From contig CACIRC010000001.1 in the NCBI GenBank assembly GCA_902588895.1, forward strand, positions 143,948 through 207,947: a stretch of 64,000 nucleotides of DNA, written 5' to 3'. Shown here piece by piece: positions 26,738-35,827 of this stretch. Under the pieces are notes generated by a model. It was not told the DNA's origin, ran no database searches, and saw nothing but the letters and a program-made list of their open reading frames with translations. How positions within the stretch are numbered: the stretch's first letter is position 1; the number at the start of each line of letters is the position of its first letter. The stretch is from an uncultured Pelagibacteraceae bacterium (GTDB lineage: Bacteria; Pseudomonadota; Alphaproteobacteria; Pelagibacterales; Pelagibacteraceae). A program made the position numbers and the translations under genes.

Positions 26738-27644
26738 TTGAAAGAAAAGCCTTTAGATTTTTTGAGGAATTTTTTATTAAATAAAAATTACCTATTGTTT
26801 TATATCTTTTTTGTAAGTTATTTAACATTTCTAAAATATCCTCTAAATTTTTTTTGTTATAATTTGTATCATATATACAATAATCATATTTATTTAAAAA
26901 ATTATTTAAATAGTCAATATTGTCTTTGTTTTCAAAAATATATTTTGAAAATTCTATAATTATTAGAGGTTCTGATTTTTTTATTACTTCTAAGGCACCT
27001 TTAATTACATTTATTTCATTACCTTCTACATCTAATTTTATAATTACAACATAATCATTTAAAGAATATTCTTTTACCAAACTATCAATCTTAATTGATT
27101 TAACTTTTAATTCTGAGGCAAAATTAAAATTATTGTGAGTTTGAGAACTTTCCCAGTCATTTACACTCTCATAAAAGGAAATAGTTTCATCAATTGTATT
27201 TGAAACTGCATTATTAAAAAAATTAATATTTTTAAAACCATTTAAATTCAGATTTTTAATGAATTCATCAGAAGTATCTTTTGATGCCTCAATTGATAAA
27301 ATTAAATTATTTTCAGATAGTGATGCTGTATAAAAAGAATAAAATCCATAATTACAACCACAATCAATAAATAATAATTTATTTTTATTAGAAAATTTTT
27401 TTATGGTATTAAGTTCATGATAATCACCAAATTCACATTTTTTTAATAAAAAATAAGATGTTTTATTTTTTTTTATGCTCCCATGAACTTTAAAATTATA
27501 TATATTTAGTATTAAATCATTAACTAAAAAATTTCTTAAAATCCTAAAATAAATATAATAAAAAAAATTATTTTTAAATCTTCTTATATCCTTGTTTCCA
27601 AGATATTTTTGAAAAATTGATGTTAAAAAATTCGATTTAATCAC
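26730..27644 (-). CDS. FkbM-family methyltransferase
   Basis: A 304-residue SAM-dependent methyltransferase with the motif I sequence LFIDCGCNYGFYSFYTAS near residues 90-107, and the FkbM hallmark VIIKLDVEGNEINVIKGA at about 200-217. Members methylate hydroxyl groups of sugars or lipids. The very high Asn/Lys/Ile content is even more extreme than in the core genes nearby. It lies next to tRNA-Gly and a sulfotransferase gene, suggesting a small surface-glycan or lipid-modification patch. Confidence 0.88.
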   Translation of the reverse strand: MIKSNFLTSIFQKYLGNKDIRRFKNNFFYYIYFRILRNFLVNDLILNIYNFKVHGSIKKNKTSYFLLKKCEFGDYHELNTIKKFSNKNKLLFIDCGCNYGFYSFYTASLSENNLILSIEASKDTSDEFIKNLNLNGFKNINFFNNAVSNTIDETISFYESVNDWESSQTHNNFNFASELKVKSIKIDSLVKEYSLNDYVVIIKLDVEGNEINVIKGALEVIKKSEPLIIIEFSKYIFENKDNIDYLNNFLNKYDYCIYDTNYNKKNLEDILEMLNNLQKRYKTIGNFYLIKNSSKNLKAFLSNE

Positions 27645-27650
27645 AATTTA

Positions 27651-27725
27651 TGGAGCGGGCAAAGGGGGTCGAACCCTCGACCTTCTCGTTGGCAACGAGA
27701 CGCTCTACCACTGAGCTATGCCCGC
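27651..27725 (-). tRNA. tRNA-Gly(GCC)
   Basis: Reading the minus strand from 27725, the acceptor GCGGGCA pairs with TGCCCGC; the D arm contains AGCTCAGTGGTAGAGC; the anticodon arm CTCGT-TGCCAAC-GAG displays anticodon GCC; and the T arm GAGGG-TTCGACC-CCC is intact. CCA is encoded at 27653-27651. All stems pair, so the gene looks functional. Confidence 0.97.
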
Positions 27726-27769
27726 AATTATAATAAATATAGATTAAATTACATTTAAAAACAAGCATT

Positions 27770-28627
27770 CTAAAAATATAAAAGTTCATTTAAATCTTTT
27801 TCAAAAACTTTATTTAACTTTCCTTTTAAATTTTTATCTAAAATCTTTCTCCAATCATTTTCTGGACCTAAATTGAAAAATTTAATTTTATTTTGTTTAT
27901 TTTTCTGTGAATTTACTGCCTCTGAGAAACCATATTTAATTTCATTATTTTTTAATTTTGAAAAAGATGTGGATTGAAGTGTATTTTTTAATTTATCTAT
28001 ATTTATTTTTTGCTTATTGTCAGTTACATCATTAATAAATTTAATAATTTCTTTAGAAACGATAAATGTTTCGTTCAATAAATCTTCATACTTTATAAAC
28101 TTTAAGGGTATTTTTTTTTGTAACTTCCATGACTTATAATTCATATCCCATGAACTTATAAATTGAAAATCACTAAATCCAGACTCCTCAACTTTTTCGA
28201 CGTCATATAGAAATTGCTTTTTATTGGTCATCCATTTTAGGGCTTTCTCGTCATCAAGTTCATAATGATTTTTGAGAGAAGAAATTACATTTCTTGGATC
28301 TCTAACAATGTAAATACACCCCACAGAATTTTGTGGGTTAGTAAAATCATAATTATTTATTTTTCCAAATGCATTATGTGTTTTAAAAAATCTTAAATTG
28401 TTATCCAGATTAATTTTTTCCTGTGCCTTTAGCCAATATTTGCAGGTATCACCTATAATTTTTTGGTTATATTCAAAATCTAAAAAATATTTTCTAGTGG
28501 GAAATTGGTCAATTTTTTTTAATAAATTTTCATCAAAAACACCATCTTTTGTAAAATAGTAAGCACTTATTAAAGCTCTTAACCATGTATTCCCGCTTTT
28601 GGGATATGAAGCTATCCAAAATATCAT
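27770..28627 (-). CDS. sulfotransferase-domain protein
   Basis: A 285-residue PAPS-dependent sulfotransferase. The 5'-phosphosulfate loop YPKSGNTWLRALI starts at residue 8 and the 3'-phosphate motif YIVRDPRNVISSLKNH is near 108-123; KFIKYEDLL follows further on. It is a paralogue of the gene at 39022-39858, sharing the N-terminal [11 protein letters not shown] and the C-terminal LGPENDW region. Acceptor unknown, possibly a surface polysaccharide or lipid. The start lies 36 bases from the divergent LON-domain gene. Confidence 0.9.
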   Translation of the reverse strand: MIFWIASYPKSGNTWLRALISAYYFTKDGVFDENLLKKIDQFPTRKYFLDFEYNQKIIGDTCKYWLKAQEKINLDNNLRFFKTHNAFGKINNYDFTNPQNSVGCIYIVRDPRNVISSLKNHYELDDEKALKWMTNKKQFLYDVEKVEESGFSDFQFISSWDMNYKSWKLQKKIPLKFIKYEDLLNETFIVSKEIIKFINDVTDNKQKINIDKLKNTLQSTSFSKLKNNEIKYGFSEAVNSQKNKQNKIKFFNLGPENDWRKILDKNLKGKLNKVFEKDLNELLYF

Positions 28628-28663
28628 TTAAATTTTTTTTAATAATATATTATAAATTAAAAA

Positions 28664-29302
28664 ATGAACAATTTTCCTAAAATAATTCCTGTATTTCCAC
28701 TTAGCAATTTTATAATTTTTCCCAACACCACGGTACCTTTAAATATATTTGAACCACGATACATTGATATGGTTAATGATAGCATGAAGTCAAATAAATT
28801 AATTGGGATGATCCAGCCAAAAAATTCTAAAGATGAATATGGTTTACCAAAATTACATAACATTGGTTGTCTGGGAAAAATAACTAGTTTTAGAGAAACG
28901 GAAGATGGTCGTTATCTAATTGAATTAAAAGGAAAAATCAGATTTCAAATTATAAATGAAATAAATACAGATAAAAAATATAGAAATGTAGAAGTGGACT
29001 ATAAAGATTATTCAAACGATTTAAGTGATGAAAAAGAAAGAATAAATTTTTCAGATCTTGAATTAATTTTCAAAGATTTAAAGTCTTTATTCGAAAAAAG
29101 AGGTTTTATTATAAATTGGAAAGCATTAGAAAAACAAAGTTTAAATGAGACTATTAATGCTTTAGCTATGGCATCTCCATTTTCACTTGAAGAAAAACAA
29201 ATTTTACTTGAAGCTAAAAACTTAGATATCAGAAAAAATAAAATTGCAGAAATTCTTAAAACTTATATTTTTGATGATTACGAAAATACTACACTGCAAT
29301 AG
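28664..29302 (+). CDS. LON N-terminal domain protein
   Basis: A 212-residue protein consisting only of the substrate-binding LON-N (PUA-like) domain, without the ATPase and protease parts. The opening IIPVFPLSNFIIFPNTTVPLNIFEPRYIDMV (split over residues 4-35) and the GCLGKITSFRETEDGRYLIELKGKIRF segment are diagnostic. Similar small proteins are widespread in alphaproteobacteria; they may bind unfolded proteins but have no known activity. Convergent with the Ubi-type hydroxylase, 7 bases apart. Confidence 0.92.
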   Translation: MNNFPKIIPVFPLSNFIIFPNTTVPLNIFEPRYIDMVNDSMKSNKLIGMIQPKNSKDEYGLPKLHNIGCLGKITSFRETEDGRYLIELKGKIRFQIINEINTDKKYRNVEVDYKDYSNDLSDEKERINFSDLELIFKDLKSLFEKRGFIINWKALEKQSLNETINALAMASPFSLEEKQILLEAKNLDIRKNKIAEILKTYIFDDYENTTLQ

Positions 29303-29309
29303 ATGCTAA

Positions 29310-30383
29310 TTAAAATAAAAGGCCTCTATCCGCAATTTTTGTAAAGATTTTATTAATACCAGGTGTCTTATTAAAATATTGAATTGATTTACTTAAAAAA
29401 TCGTTTTTAGTTTTTCTTTCTAAGTTAAAAAATTCATGAATTAAATCAATTCCTGTGGAAAATAAATAATTTTTATGCTTTTGATTTTTTTCAAATTCAA
29501 TAGTTGATGTTGAGTCTAAAGGTAAACCAAAGTCAATTTTATTTTGAATTATGTCATTTAAAATCTTTATATCCCTAATTGTCATATTAAAACCCTGTCC
29601 TGCAAGAGGATGAATTCTATGAAGTAAATCTCCAAACGCTAAAATATTTTTATGAAAATAAGATCTCAGACTTAATCCTTTGAGCTCAAAAGAATAAATT
29701 TTATTTATTTTTTTTAGATTATATTTAAGATTATAATTATAAATTAGATTTTTTATTTCTTTATCACTTTTTACATAATTATCAATAGAGTAAACAACTG
29801 ATGTTTCATATTCTGAAATTGGCAAAAAGGCTAGAGGACCATTTTTTGTAAATATTTGTACAGCAATTTTATTGGAAATTTTATCATGTTTTATAACTGT
29901 AGTATAAGCAACACTATTATATTTTTTTTCTATTTTTTTATTAAAATATTTTTTTGTAATTGGGTGATTGTAATCAGTATTAAAAACTAAATCATAATCT
30001 TTAGAATAATTTATTTTTTTTTTTAAATTAATTTTTCTAAAATATTTGTTATTAAATAGATTTTTTTCTAAAATTTCTTGAAGTTTATAGTTTTTTACAA
30101 TCGAGAATAAATAATCACTTTTATTTTCAAAATTAATTAACTTTTGTTTTTTTAAATTGTCACTATAAATTTCTATTTTCTTTAATTTATAAATAATTTT
30201 TTCAATATTAATTATTTTTTCATTAAAAAATTCTATATTGCTTTTAGAAATACCTATTGTCCGAGTTTTATTTATTGAATATGATTTTTTTGAATATAAA
30301 ACATCAACACAAATTTTTTGATTAACTAAAGATTTTGCTAAAGTTAAGCTAGATAAACCACCGCCTAGGATACAAACTCTCAT
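29310..30383 (-). CDS. UbiH/UbiF-family FAD monooxygenase
   Basis: A 357-residue flavoprotein hydroxylase. I use the ATG at 30383 (MRVCILGGGLSSLTLAKSL), which puts the FAD-binding GxGxxG-type motif at the N-terminus; an open frame 13 codons longer is not family-like. The second FAD motif, AFGDLLHRIHPLAGQGFNMTIRDI near 255-278, is the ubiquinone-hydroxylase signature. It probably hydroxylates a ubiquinone ring position; which one (C1, C5 or C6) is not clear. Identity is strongly eroded elsewhere by Lys/Asn/Ile drift. Confidence 0.85.
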   Translation of the reverse strand: MRVCILGGGLSSLTLAKSLVNQKICVDVLYSKKSYSINKTRTIGISKSNIEFFNEKIINIEKIIYKLKKIEIYSDNLKKQKLINFENKSDYLFSIVKNYKLQEILEKNLFNNKYFRKINLKKKINYSKDYDLVFNTDYNHPITKKYFNKKIEKKYNSVAYTTVIKHDKISNKIAVQIFTKNGPLAFLPISEYETSVVYSIDNYVKSDKEIKNLIYNYNLKYNLKKINKIYSFELKGLSLRSYFHKNILAFGDLLHRIHPLAGQGFNMTIRDIKILNDIIQNKIDFGLPLDSTSTIEFEKNQKHKNYLFSTGIDLIHEFFNLERKTKNDFLSKSIQYFNKTPGINKIFTKIADRGLLF

Positions 30384-30445
30384 ATTATTTTTAATTTTAA
30401 CAACAAAAATTAGATGATACAAAGTGGTATAATTGATTCATATAT

Positions 30446-32530
30446 ATGGATATTAAAAAAACAGCCAATTTGTTCATTGATTTTGCTACTAAGCGATTAG
30501 CTGAGATCTCTGGTTTTATTCTCTTTTTTCTAGGTTTAGCGTTATTTATTGCATTATTTACCTACTCACCTGAAGACCCAAACTTTATTTTTCCAGATAA
30601 CAAGGAAATTAATAATTTTTTTGGTTTTAAAGGTAGTTTTGTTTCTGACTTATTTTTTCAATCAGTAGGATTGGTTGCTTATCTAATTTCTTTAACTTTT
30701 ATTATTACAGGTATTAATCTGTTAAGGAGTAAAGAATTTATTTTAATTATTGAAAACATTTTCTTTGTTGTACTTTATTCTATTTTTGGAACTCTTTTTT
30801 TAACACATTATTATTCTGATGCGTTTACACTTTATATAAATGGAAACGGGGGTTTTATAGGCAGTTTTCTCAACCAAACTTATTTAAACAAAATCTTACT
30901 AAAAAACAGTCAATTTGCTTACTATTTTTTAATAATTTTAATTTTATTCTTATTCTTGAAGAGTATAAATTTTAATTTATTTAAATTATATGAAATAATT
31001 TTACAATTTTTAAGTTTCTTTAAAAAGAAAAAAGAAAAAAATTATACAAATAAAAATGAAATAATAAGTGAATATATACCACAAGATGAAATTAAAAATC
31101 TTATACAAGAAGATTTACCTTTTATAAAAGCTGAAAATAAGAAAGATAATAAAATTAAATTTAAACTACCAGATTTAAAATTATTAAAATTACCCTCTAA
31201 AAAAGAAATAGGGAGATCTGAAAAAAATGAAAATAATGATCCTAAATTTTTAGAAAAGATCTTATTAGATTTTGGAGTCAATGGTGAAATTAAAAAAGTA
31301 AGTCATGGGCCTGTTGTGACACTAAACGAATTTGAACCTGCTGCTGGAGTAAAAGTTTCAAAAATTATTAATTTGTCAGATGATATAGCAAGAAATACTA
31401 GTTCTGAGTCTGCGAGAATTTCAACAATTCCTGGAAGCAATACTATTGGTATTGAACTACCTAATAACTCTAGAGAAAATGTTTATTTAAGTGAAATTTT
31501 AAATAACAGTGAATTTAAAAAAAGAGATATTAAATTACCAATCGCACTTGGCAAAAGTATATCTGGGTATCCAATAGTTGGTGATTTATCATCTATGCCG
31601 CATCTACTTATAGCCGGAACTACTGGATCTGGTAAATCAGTATGCATAAATACAATTATTTTATCACTTCTTTACAGACATACTCCTGAAAAATGTAAAT
31701 TTATTTTAATTGACCCCAAGATGTTAGAGTTGTCTACTTACGAGGGAATTCCACATTTACTGTGCCCAGTGATAACAGAGGCAAAAAAAGCAACTTCGGT
31801 GCTAGGCTGGGTAGTTAAGGAAATGGAGAGTAGATATAAATTAATGACAAAAGAAGGCGTCAGAAATATTGATGGTTACAATGCAAAACATAAACTTCCA
31901 ATGCCTTATATTGTAGTTGTTGTTGATGAAATGTCTGATTTAATGTTAGTTGCTGGTAAAGAAATTGAAAATTATATTCAAAAATTATCTCAAATGGCAA
32001 GAGCAGCAGGGATCCATATTATAATGGCCACCCAAAGACCCAGTGTAGACGTAATTACGGGCACAATAAAAGCTAATTTTCCTACCAGAATATCTTTCCA
32101 AGTAACCTCTAAAATAGATAGTAGGACTATTCTCGGAGAACAAGGAGCTGAACAATTGTTGGGGAAAGGAGACATGTTATACATGTCCTCAGCTAATCGA
32201 ATAGTTAGAATTCATGCACCATTTGTATCTGATGATGAAATTGAGAAAATAAACAATTCTCTAAGATCTCAAGCAGAACCAGATTATGTTGATGAAATTT
32301 TAAATTTTGCTGATGAGAAAGAAATTGGTGATAGCCAAAATCAAGGTGAGAAAGATGAGCTTTACGAGCAGGCTTTAGATATAATTAGGTCTGAAGGTAA
32401 GGCGTCTACTTCATTTTTACAAAGAAAACTTCAAATTGGATACAACAGAGCAGCAAGAATTATTGATATGATGGAGGCAGATGGCATTGTTAGTAAAGCA
32501 AATCATGTTGGCAAAAGAGACTTACTTTAA
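30446..32530 (+). CDS. ftsK: DNA translocase FtsK
   Basis: A 694-residue septal DNA pump for chromosome dimer resolution and segregation. Four membrane helices lie in the first 175 residues, followed by a short charged linker, the alpha/beta motor with Walker A GTTGSGKS (about residue 390) and the VVVDEMSDLM Walker B region, then MATQRPSVDVITGTIKANFPTRI. The C-terminal gamma winged helix (QRKLQIGYNRAARIIDMME) recognises KOPS-like sites. Its linker is much shorter than in E. coli. It overlaps lolA by one base (TAATG). Confidence 0.96.
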   Translation: MDIKKTANLFIDFATKRLAEISGFILFFLGLALFIALFTYSPEDPNFIFPDNKEINNFFGFKGSFVSDLFFQSVGLVAYLISLTFIITGINLLRSKEFILIIENIFFVVLYSIFGTLFLTHYYSDAFTLYINGNGGFIGSFLNQTYLNKILLKNSQFAYYFLIILILFLFLKSINFNLFKLYEIILQFLSFFKKKKEKNYTNKNEIISEYIPQDEIKNLIQEDLPFIKAENKKDNKIKFKLPDLKLLKLPSKKEIGRSEKNENNDPKFLEKILLDFGVNGEIKKVSHGPVVTLNEFEPAAGVKVSKIINLSDDIARNTSSESARISTIPGSNTIGIELPNNSRENVYLSEILNNSEFKKRDIKLPIALGKSISGYPIVGDLSSMPHLLIAGTTGSGKSVCINTIILSLLYRHTPEKCKFILIDPKMLELSTYEGIPHLLCPVITEAKKATSVLGWVVKEMESRYKLMTKEGVRNIDGYNAKHKLPMPYIVVVVDEMSDLMLVAGKEIENYIQKLSQMARAAGIHIIMATQRPSVDVITGTIKANFPTRISFQVTSKIDSRTILGEQGAEQLLGKGDMLYMSSANRIVRIHAPFVSDDEIEKINNSLRSQAEPDYVDEILNFADEKEIGDSQNQGEKDELYEQALDIIRSEGKASTSFLQRKLQIGYNRAARIIDMMEADGIVSKANHVGKRDLL

Positions 32531-33078
32531 TGCTTCGGTATTCATTAATATTTTTTTTGACTATTTTAACATCTTTTTCAAATGCAGAAATTAAAAATAA
32601 AATAATTCAAAATTTAAAAGATACCAATAATTTAGACTTCAAATTTGAACAAAATATAAATGGGAAGATTGAAAATGGAAACTGTACTATTGAGTATCCA
32701 AAAAAAATTTTTTGTGAGTACACAAGAAGTAATAACAAAATTTTAATTTCAAACGGTAAATCTTTAGTAATAAAAACTAAAACAAGTTATTACAGATATC
32801 CTCTTGAGAAAACTCCTTTAAATTTAATTTTAGATAAAAATTTTTTAATAAATAAAATTTATGATCTTGAGGAAAGAATTGTTGATAATAAACTAATTAA
32901 CTTTACAATTTTTGATGAGAGTAACGAAATTAATATATTTTTTGATAATCAAACTTATGATTTAATTGGCTGGCAAAATACAGATATTTATCAAAATTTT
33001 AATATTACTTTCCTTTCTTCTATAAGAAAAAATAGGGTGCTTTCAAAAAATCTCTTTAAAATCCCTGCGACGAATTAA
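32530..33078 (+). CDS. lolA: outer-membrane lipoprotein carrier LolA
   Basis: A periplasmic chaperone that carries lipoproteins to the outer membrane. It has a signal peptide (MLRYSLIFFLTILTSFSNA) and the LolA-type half-barrel pattern: LDFKFEQNINGKIENGNCTIEYPKKI and NKILISNGKSLVIKTKT, with the family spacing. At 182 residues it is slightly short but complete. ftsK-lolA is a common gene order, which supports the call despite modest sequence conservation. Confidence 0.87.
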   Translation: MLRYSLIFFLTILTSFSNAEIKNKIIQNLKDTNNLDFKFEQNINGKIENGNCTIEYPKKIFCEYTRSNNKILISNGKSLVIKTKTSYYRYPLEKTPLNLILDKNFLINKIYDLEERIVDNKLINFTIFDESNEINIFFDNQTYDLIGWQNTDIYQNFNITFLSSIRKNRVLSKNLFKIPATN

Positions 33079-33578
33079 ATATTTAATAATTCAGTTTTAA
33101 AAATTTTCATGCCTCTTGACACATAATTGTTTAAAGCATTTTTATGATCTAATGAACATGTATGAACCCAAACACGCTTAGTATTGTTTTGAAAAGATTT
33201 TTTAATTGCTTCTGACAACAAATATGAACCTAATTTTTTATTATGATATTCCTCTAGTATTCCAAAATAAGCGATTTCAGTTTCATTTTTTTCTAGATGA
33301 TAAATTAATTCAAAAAAACCTACTAAATCATCTTTAAATTTAAATACGTATGTTCGAACATTTTCTGCAGAAACATAATTTATCCATTTTTCCTCTGACC
33401 AAGTAAGTCTATCTACCCATTTATGTTTTTTCCCGATATTCTTATAAAAAAATTTGTTCAATTGAAAATTTATTGGATCAATAAAACTTAAGGAATAATC
33501 TTCTGAAGGCTTGGTCCCCTCTTTAAGATCTTGAAGTGAGTTTATTTCTAGATAATTTCTTTTAACTTTCTCAGTCAC
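33075..33578 (-). CDS. GNAT-family acetyltransferase
   Basis: A 167-residue N-acetyltransferase. The acetyl-CoA pocket lies in IAYFGILEEYHNKKLGSYLLSEAIKKSF (about 105-132), with the expected beta-strand before it and the HTCSLDHKNALNNYVSRGMKIFK motif after it, typical of GNATs. Substrate unknown. It is the last gene of the his-operon strand run, overlapping the HIT gene by 4 bases. Confidence 0.85.
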   Translation of the reverse strand: MTEKVKRNYLEINSLQDLKEGTKPSEDYSLSFIDPINFQLNKFFYKNIGKKHKWVDRLTWSEEKWINYVSAENVRTYVFKFKDDLVGFFELIYHLEKNETEIAYFGILEEYHNKKLGSYLLSEAIKKSFQNNTKRVWVHTCSLDHKNALNNYVSRGMKIFKTELLNI

Positions 33579-33940
33579 ACCACCATTTTTCCTACTCTTT
33601 CACCTCCAAACAAATGAAAATGTAAATGAGGAACCTCTTGGCCGCCATAATCACTTATATTTGCTAAAGCTCTATAACCTCTACCTACTTCTGTTGAAAT
33701 ACCAAGCTTTTTAGCAACTATATTAATACCTTTTAATAATCCAACCATTTCCTCTGGTGAAGCATTCAGACTAAAATCATCTAAATCAACATATTTCCCT
33801 TTCGGAATAACTAAAGCATGAATTTTTTTTTGTGGATTGATATCGTGAAATGACAAAACAAAATCATCCTCATAAATTTTATTACAAGGAATCTCTCCAC
33901 GTAAAATTTTTGCAAAAATATTATTATTATCGTAACTCAT
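33575..33940 (-). CDS. HIT-family nucleotide hydrolase (HinT-like)
   Basis: A 121-residue histidine-triad protein. IFAKILRGEIPCNKIYED opens the protein, and the catalytic triad VPHLHFHLFGG lies near the C-terminus. HinT enzymes hydrolyse purine nucleoside phosphoramidates such as AMP-lysine. HIT genes are a usual passenger after hisE in alphaproteobacteria, and here the ATGA overlap with hisE indicates translational coupling. Confidence 0.94.
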   Translation of the reverse strand: MSYDNNNIFAKILRGEIPCNKIYEDDFVLSFHDINPQKKIHALVIPKGKYVDLDDFSLNASPEEMVGLLKGINIVAKKLGISTEVGRGYRALANISDYGGQEVPHLHFHLFGGERVGKMVV

Positions 33941-34209
33941 TTTTTTCTTTTTTCTAACTCTGACATTACTTCTTCAATTTTTATATCATTTGCCTCAAGA
34001 TACATTAGCAAATGGTAAAATACATCTGCAGCTTCATGGATCTTATTAGAATTTTCCTCTACTGCCTCAATCAATTCATTAACTTCCTCTAAAACTTTTG
34101 CCTTGCTTAATAATTTATCAGTAAGCAGCTTATTAGTATAAGAACCTTTAATAGGTGAAGATTTTCTCTCTCGTGCAAGTTTAATTAAGTTTTCTAAAGT
34201 ATTAAGCAT
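33937..34209 (-). CDS. hisE: phosphoribosyl-ATP pyrophosphohydrolase
   Basis: Second step of histidine synthesis, a small all-alpha NTP pyrophosphatase (90 aa). The acidic metal-binding pattern KVLEEVNELIEAVEEN and the EAADVFYHLLMYLE helix, supplying the E-x-x-x-D type sites, are clear. hisI is not fused to it and is not nearby. It lies one base after hisF. Confidence 0.94.
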   Translation of the reverse strand: MLNTLENLIKLARERKSSPIKGSYTNKLLTDKLLSKAKVLEEVNELIEAVEENSNKIHEAADVFYHLLMYLEANDIKIEEVMSELEKRKK

Positions 34210-34210
34210 A

Positions 34211-34966
34211 TTAAATTCTAACAGGAATTCCTTTTGAATCCAAATACTCCTTCGCTTCTTTTACAGAATGTTTGCCGTAATGAAATATTGATGCCGCAAG
34301 AACAGCACTAGCATTTCCTAATTTAATTCCATCTACTAGATGATCTAAATTACCGACTCCACCAGATGCAATTACAGGAATATTTACTTTAGAAGATATC
34401 TTTGACATAAGCTCAATATCATAACCAACTTGAGTACCATCCCTATCCATGGAAGTAACCAAAAGTTCACCTGCTCCACTGTCTTCCATTTTTTTTGCAA
34501 ATTCAATTGAATCAATACCTGTGCTATTTCTTCCACCATGAGTAAAAATTTCCCATTTATCTCCATTTTTTTTTGCATCTATTGCAACAACAATGCATTG
34601 TGAACCAAATTTTTTTGAGCTTTCTACTACTACTTTTGAATTTTTAACAGCAGCAGTATTGATTGAAACTTTATCTGCTCCACAATTAAGTAATTTATTT
34701 ATATCCTCAACACTTCTAACGCCACCTCCAACCGTCAAAGGTACAAAACATTTCTTCGAAGTTTTCTCAACAACATCATAGATAATGTCTCTATTTTCAT
34801 TTGAAGCAGTAATATCTAGAAAACAAATTTCATCTGCGCCACCATCTGAATAAATTTTAGCTTGTTCTACAGGATCACCTGCATCCTGTAGATCAACAAA
34901 GTTAATTCCCTTTACTACACGACCATTTTTCACATCTAAACAAGGTATTATTCTGTTCTTAAGCAT
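34211..34966 (-). CDS. hisF: imidazole glycerol phosphate synthase, cyclase subunit
   Basis: A (beta/alpha)8-barrel of 251 residues that makes IGP and AICAR from PRFAR using ammonia supplied by HisH. The start [19 protein letters not shown] contains the catalytic Asp11; [25 protein letters not shown], and the second catalytic Asp region in [14 protein letters not shown] are present. It overlaps hisA by 8 bases. HisH, its glutaminase partner, is two genes upstream. Confidence 0.97.
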   Translation of the reverse strand: MLKNRIIPCLDVKNGRVVKGINFVDLQDAGDPVEQAKIYSDGGADEICFLDITASNENRDIIYDVVEKTSKKCFVPLTVGGGVRSVEDINKLLNCGADKVSINTAAVKNSKVVVESSKKFGSQCIVVAIDAKKNGDKWEIFTHGGRNSTGIDSIEFAKKMEDSGAGELLVTSMDRDGTQVGYDIELMSKISSKVNIPVIASGGVGNLDHLVDGIKLGNASAVLAASIFHYGKHSVKEAKEYLDSKGIPVRI

Positions 34967-35684
34967 CTAATTCCTTTACCAATTCCTCTAGCTTGATATC
35001 ACCATCATATATAGCTTTTCCAACTATTATACCCTCGATATTATTATTATTTAATTCCTTGGCTTTTTTAATATCGTCAATTGATGAGACTCCACCCGAT
35101 ATAATTACTGGACAATTGGATGTATTAGCAACCTTTGCTGTCTCTTCAAAATTAGGACTTTGCTTCATCCCATCTCTATTTATATCAGTATAAATCAATC
35201 TGCTTGCACCAAAATTATTCACTTCTTTTAAATAATCTAAAGTTAATTGGTTTGAATTTTCTTTCCAGCCTGAAACTGATAAATACCCATCTTTTGCATC
35301 CAAGCCTAATGCAATCTTGTTTGGAAATTTTTCACAAGCTCCTTTTAAAAAATTTTTATCTTTTATAGCAGCACTTCCTAAAATAACTTTCTCAACGCCA
35401 GAATCGGTATATTTCTGAATACTCTCAAAATTTCTTACTCCTCCACCAATTTCGATCTTAAGTTCAAATTTGGTAACTATTTCTTGAATAATATCCAAAT
35501 TAACTGTTTCACCAGTCAAAGCTCCATCTAGATCAACTATATGTAAATTTTGAAAACCATGATCCTTGTATTTACCCGCTTGTTCAACTGGGGACATTTC
35601 GTATTCAGTTTTGTTATTAAAATCTCCTTTAACTAACCTCACACACTTTTTATCCTTGATATCTATTGCTGGAAATATTTTCAT
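34959..35684 (-). CDS. hisA: ProFAR isomerase
   Basis: 1-(5-phosphoribosyl)-5-[(5-phosphoribosylamino)methylideneamino]imidazole-4-carboxamide isomerase, homologous to His[21 protein letters not shown] holds the catalytic Asp; the second Asp is in [16 protein letters not shown]; phosphate-binding motifs [12 protein letters not shown] and [13 protein letters not shown] are complete. 241 residues, normal length. Its ATG overlaps the TGA of a small upstream lipoprotein gene (ATGA), so translation is likely coupled. Confidence 0.97.
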   Translation of the reverse strand: MKIFPAIDIKDKKCVRLVKGDFNNKTEYEMSPVEQAGKYKDHGFQNLHIVDLDGALTGETVNLDIIQEIVTKFELKIEIGGGVRNFESIQKYTDSGVEKVILGSAAIKDKNFLKGACEKFPNKIALGLDAKDGYLSVSGWKENSNQLTLDYLKEVNNFGASRLIYTDINRDGMKQSPNFEETAKVANTSNCPVIISGGVSSIDDIKKAKELNNNNIEGIIVGKAIYDGDIKLEELVKELDA

Positions 35685-35827
35685 TTTTTAATTTTAATAT
35701 TTGGTTTAGTATTTATATCCATCATTATTTTTTTTTGTTTTTTGTTTTTTTCATTTAATTGCATTTGTTTAGTAGTCTCACAAGAATTTAAAATTAATAA
35801 AATAATTAAAAATAAAATATATCTCAT
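35681..35827 (-). CDS. small lipoprotein inside the his operon, 48 aa
   Basis: A short gene between hisH and hisA. It starts at ATG 35827-35825, overlapping the hisH stop (TAATG), and stops at 35683-35681, overlapping the hisA start (ATGA). The product begins MRYILFLIILLILNSCETT: a hydrophobic signal followed by LNSC, a plausible lipobox with the modified Cys at 16; the remaining 32 residues are hydrophilic and Lys/Asn-rich. Tight coupling on both sides argues it is translated. No histidine-pathway role is known; it may sit in the envelope or simply serve to couple translation. Confidence 0.7.
   Translation of the reverse strand: MRYILFLIILLILNSCETTKQMQLNEKNKKQKKIMMDINTKPNIKIKK

Noticed and set aside
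27651-28627. tRNA-Gly as integration site of a genomic island
   Set aside because: No integrase gene and no repeated copy of the tRNA end were seen nearby, and flanking genes are ordinary.
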